DNA from: Candidatus Woesearchaeota archaeon | GTDB taxonomy: Archaea > Nanobdellota > Nanobdellia > Woesearchaeales > ARS49 | Direction of reading: 5' to 3' | Assembly: GCA_019323555.1 (NCBI GenBank) | Contig: JAHWHC010000050.1 | Location: forward strand, 1-6,621 | Length of the DNA stretch: 6,621 nucleotides | In this document: in pieces, positions 5,225 to 6,621 of the stretch | Layout: each line of letters starts with the position of its first letter | Numbering within the stretch: the stretch's first letter is position 1 | Made by a program: the position numbers and the translations under genes | The notes under the pieces: model-generated | Told to the model about the DNA's origin: nothing | What the model saw: only the letters and a program-made list of their open reading frames with translations | The model's database searches: none

Positions 5225-6406
5225 TTAAGCTTTAGAGAACTGCTCGTCAACAACAATGCCGTTGCCTTCTAATTCAAGCAATACATCTTTTCTGAGATTT
5301 TCATCCAGCGCTTCTGGAGGGAAAACGCCATGATTTTTCATATTAGGAATTATCTTTGCAAATGCCGCAGCAGCAAGTGCAGTAGGGTATGCAATATATG
5401 TTGCGCCCTTGAATCTCTTTGAGATCTCTTTCAGATCAGGATAAATGACTGTATTCTTTATCTTGATATTCCTGCCGGACTGCTTTCCAATACCCTCTAC
5501 AACAGAAGCAAAAACAGCATTCTCAATGACGCCTTGTTTTATCAAGCGTATCATCTCTTTAGGAGAAGGCACAGCAGGAGATATTTTCAGGAAGAAATCA
5601 ACAGGCTTTATCTTCTTGCCGTTCAAATCAATCTCTTTGCTGCTGAACAATCCCAGCTTGTACAAGGCTTTTGAAAAATCAATATCAGTGCCGCTTGACT
5701 TGAAGTCTGCATTTTTCAGCTTGATATACTTAGGAATAGTAGATATCTCATCACCATAAACATTGACAGCATACCTTTTTCCAAAAGGAGCAGGGTAATC
5801 ATACTGCTCAGCATCCCCAAAGTTTGCTAATAATTTGAACTTGCCTTTTCTTACAGCCAAAGGAGGGGCGCTCAATTCATCTAGTGTTACCTGCGGAGAC
5901 CAGGAATACACAAACTCACTAGCTTTCTGGTCCTCAATAAGCCTAATCTTGATCTCATCAAGCTTGTCAAACTTCTCAGCAATCTCCCTAGCGATAAGAT
6001 TAGTGATTCCAGGAGCAATACCTGCATTAATCAAGGCAACAAGCTTCTTTTTCTTGAACTTCTTATGCATGCTCAACTGCTCAGCAGTCTTTAAGTCAGC
6101 AAGCAAGGAACATAAGTCTTGATAATTTGCCTTTGCCTTTAGAGCAGCTTCCATGATCTTAAGATTAAAATCAGGAAGACTTGCATTAATTATTAGATTA
6201 CAGCCTTTTGCAGCTTTTGCAACCTGTAAAGTGTTTGAGGCATCAAGCTTTATCAAACTAAGCTTCTTGTTTTTCAAATCAAGAAATTCTCTCGCCTTTT
6301 TAAGATCATTAGAGGCGCAGATGACCTTTGAGACACAAGGGTCCTTGCATAACATAGAAGATAGAACAGAGCCTACTGCGCCTGCACCAATCAGTAATAT
6401 TTTCAT
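5225..6406 (-). CDS. Saccharopine dehydrogenase-like NAD(P)-dependent oxidoreductase
   Basis: Cytoplasmic oxidoreductase of 393 residues with the saccharopine dehydrogenase/LYS9-like architecture. An N-terminal Rossmann fold begins with MKILLIGAGAVGSVLSS (1-17), giving the dinucleotide-binding GxGxxG. NASLP (74-78) and YQDLCS (95-100) follow, then NAGIAPGITNLIA (127-139), the family's substrate-domain entry motif. A central alpha/beta domain contains YSWSP (167-171), and the C-terminus returns to the Rossmann side with GVFPPEAL (360-367). Family members act on saccharopine, carboxynorspermidine or unknown amino-acid/imine substrates, and the sequence does not decide between them. No other lysine or polyamine gene is in the window. 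It starts the - strand unit with a leaderless promoter and is followed after 1 nt by the DUF523/DUF1722 gene, so the two are probably one transcript. Fold assignment is secure; the reaction is open. Confidence 0.88.
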   Translation of the reverse strand: MKILLIGAGAVGSVLSSMLCKDPCVSKVICASNDLKKAREFLDLKNKKLSLIKLDASNTLQVAKAAKGCNLIINASLPDFNLKIMEAALKAKANYQDLCSLLADLKTAEQLSMHKKFKKKKLVALINAGIAPGITNLIAREIAEKFDKLDEIKIRLIEDQKASEFVYSWSPQVTLDELSAPPLAVRKGKFKLLANFGDAEQYDYPAPFGKRYAVNVYGDEISTIPKYIKLKNADFKSSGTDIDFSKALYKLGLFSSKEIDLNGKKIKPVDFFLKISPAVPSPKEMIRLIKQGVIENAVFASVVEGIGKQSGRNIKIKNTVIYPDLKEISKRFKGATYIAYPTALAAAAFAKIIPNMKNHGVFPPEALDENLRKDVLLELEGNGIVVDEQFSKA

Positions 6407-6428
6407 AAGAGCTTGATTAGAATAGGTA

Positions 6429-6436
6429 TATATAAA
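6429..6436 (-). promoter_or_regulatory. TATA box of the saccharopine dehydrogenase-like unit (leaderless)
   Basis: Read on the - strand, TTTATATA is centred at 6432.5, 26.5 nt before the ATG whose first base is 6406. It lies in the 32-nt gap after the transporter gene, with its upstream flank overlapping that gene's stop codon. It predicts a leaderless mRNA carrying this gene and the DUF523/DUF1722 gene. Confidence 0.7.
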
Positions 6437-6438
6437 TC

Positions 6439-6621
6439 TTACTGATGCTTGCGAAGATGTTTTCTCCTGTGATAATGTGTAGAATGTATCTTGCCAAGCT
6501 TTGCATTTTTTGCCTCAAGCCATAATAAAATTATGCATCCAATTATAGACATCAGGCCGACAAGCGCGAAAGTGTAATTAAACCCAATAAACTCAGCAAT
6601 CGCAGCACCAATGACTGCAGT
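6439..6621 (-). CDS. C-terminal end of a membrane transporter, probably MFS (5' end outside window)
   Basis: The - strand frame entering at the right edge stays open for 60 codons to a TAA at 6441-6439. The fragment begins TAVIGAAIAEFIGFNYTFAL and continues into the hydrophobic stretch LVGLMSIIGCIILLWLE. This has the shape of the last two helices of a major facilitator superfamily permease: a Gly/Ala-rich helix, a short polar turn with a Gly-Phe, then a final helix followed by a charged cytosolic tail. The tail is strongly basic with five histidines in its last 17 residues. The transported substrate cannot be inferred from so short a piece. It runs in the same direction as the next gene, but that gene has its own TATA box. 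The coding call is good; the MFS assignment is tentative. Confidence 0.65.
   Translation of the reverse strand, partial: TAVIGAAIAEFIGFNYTFALVGLMSIIGCIILLWLEAKNAKLGKIHSTHYHRRKHLRKHQ

Noticed and set aside
5224..5256. Start of the DUF523/DUF1722 gene at 5256
   Set aside because: The 11 extra residues do not resemble the family, and the ATG lies inside the upstream gene. The ATG at 5223 gives the family N-terminus and a 1-nt gap.
4928..5272. A 114-codon + strand open frame, and other long frames at 5445-5759, 5835-6122 and 6153-6416
   Set aside because: They are antisense to well-supported - strand genes, are rich in Ser/Phe/Leu as expected for reverse shadows, and show no family motif.

Overview
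The window looks archaeal, most likely from a small-genome DPANN-type lineage (Woesearchaeota/Pacearchaeota-like). This is an inference from the sequence alone. The supporting signs are AT-rich, lysine-rich coding with many AAA, ATA and AGA codons, and very short or no intergenic gaps. Four genes have a TATA box centred 26-27 nt before the ATG, the archaeal leaderless arrangement. Two operon-internal starts have GGTGA/GAGG-type Shine-Dalgarno sequences. The standard genetic code is used, with TAA, TAG and TGA stops. I see no tRNA, rRNA, CRISPR array, insertion sequence or long repeat, and no gene-free stretch above 300 bases.

Layout, left to right. Positions 3-725 (+) hold the C-terminal 240 codons of DnaJ, entering from the left edge. 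Two single genes with their own promoters follow: a 132-residue stand-alone FHA protein (764-1162) and a PfkB-family sugar/phosphosugar kinase of the 1-phosphofructokinase/tagatose-6-phosphate kinase type (1210-2082), which lacks most of the usual N-terminal lid segment. A compact + strand operon runs from 2118 to 4275. It encodes a nucleoside 2-deoxyribosyltransferase-like protein, UV damage endonuclease UvsE, a TspO/MBR membrane protein, and a small protein resembling a domain seen in phage proteins. The first three genes overlap by 4 nt each; the fourth starts 15 nt after the third.

On the - strand a second unit reads towards the first. A saccharopine-dehydrogenase-like oxidoreductase (6406 to 5225) has its own TATA box. 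It is followed after 1 nt by a two-domain DUF523 (TudS-type)/DUF1722 (YbgA) protein (5223 to 4276). The two units meet stop codon to stop codon with no spacer. At the right edge, 6439-6621 (-) is the last 60 codons of a membrane transporter, probably MFS. It is followed by the oxidoreductase promoter.

Taken together, 2118-5223 reads as a possible light/UV stress neighbourhood. UvsE incises UV photoproducts, TspO binds photosensitising tetrapyrroles in other organisms, and YbgA and TspO-type genes often sit beside photolyases elsewhere. The DUF523 domain belongs to a family with demonstrated thiouracil desulfidase activity, and the deoxyribosyltransferase-like protein may act on nucleotides. 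No photolyase is visible here. The functional link is inferred from gene order and is not proven by the sequence.
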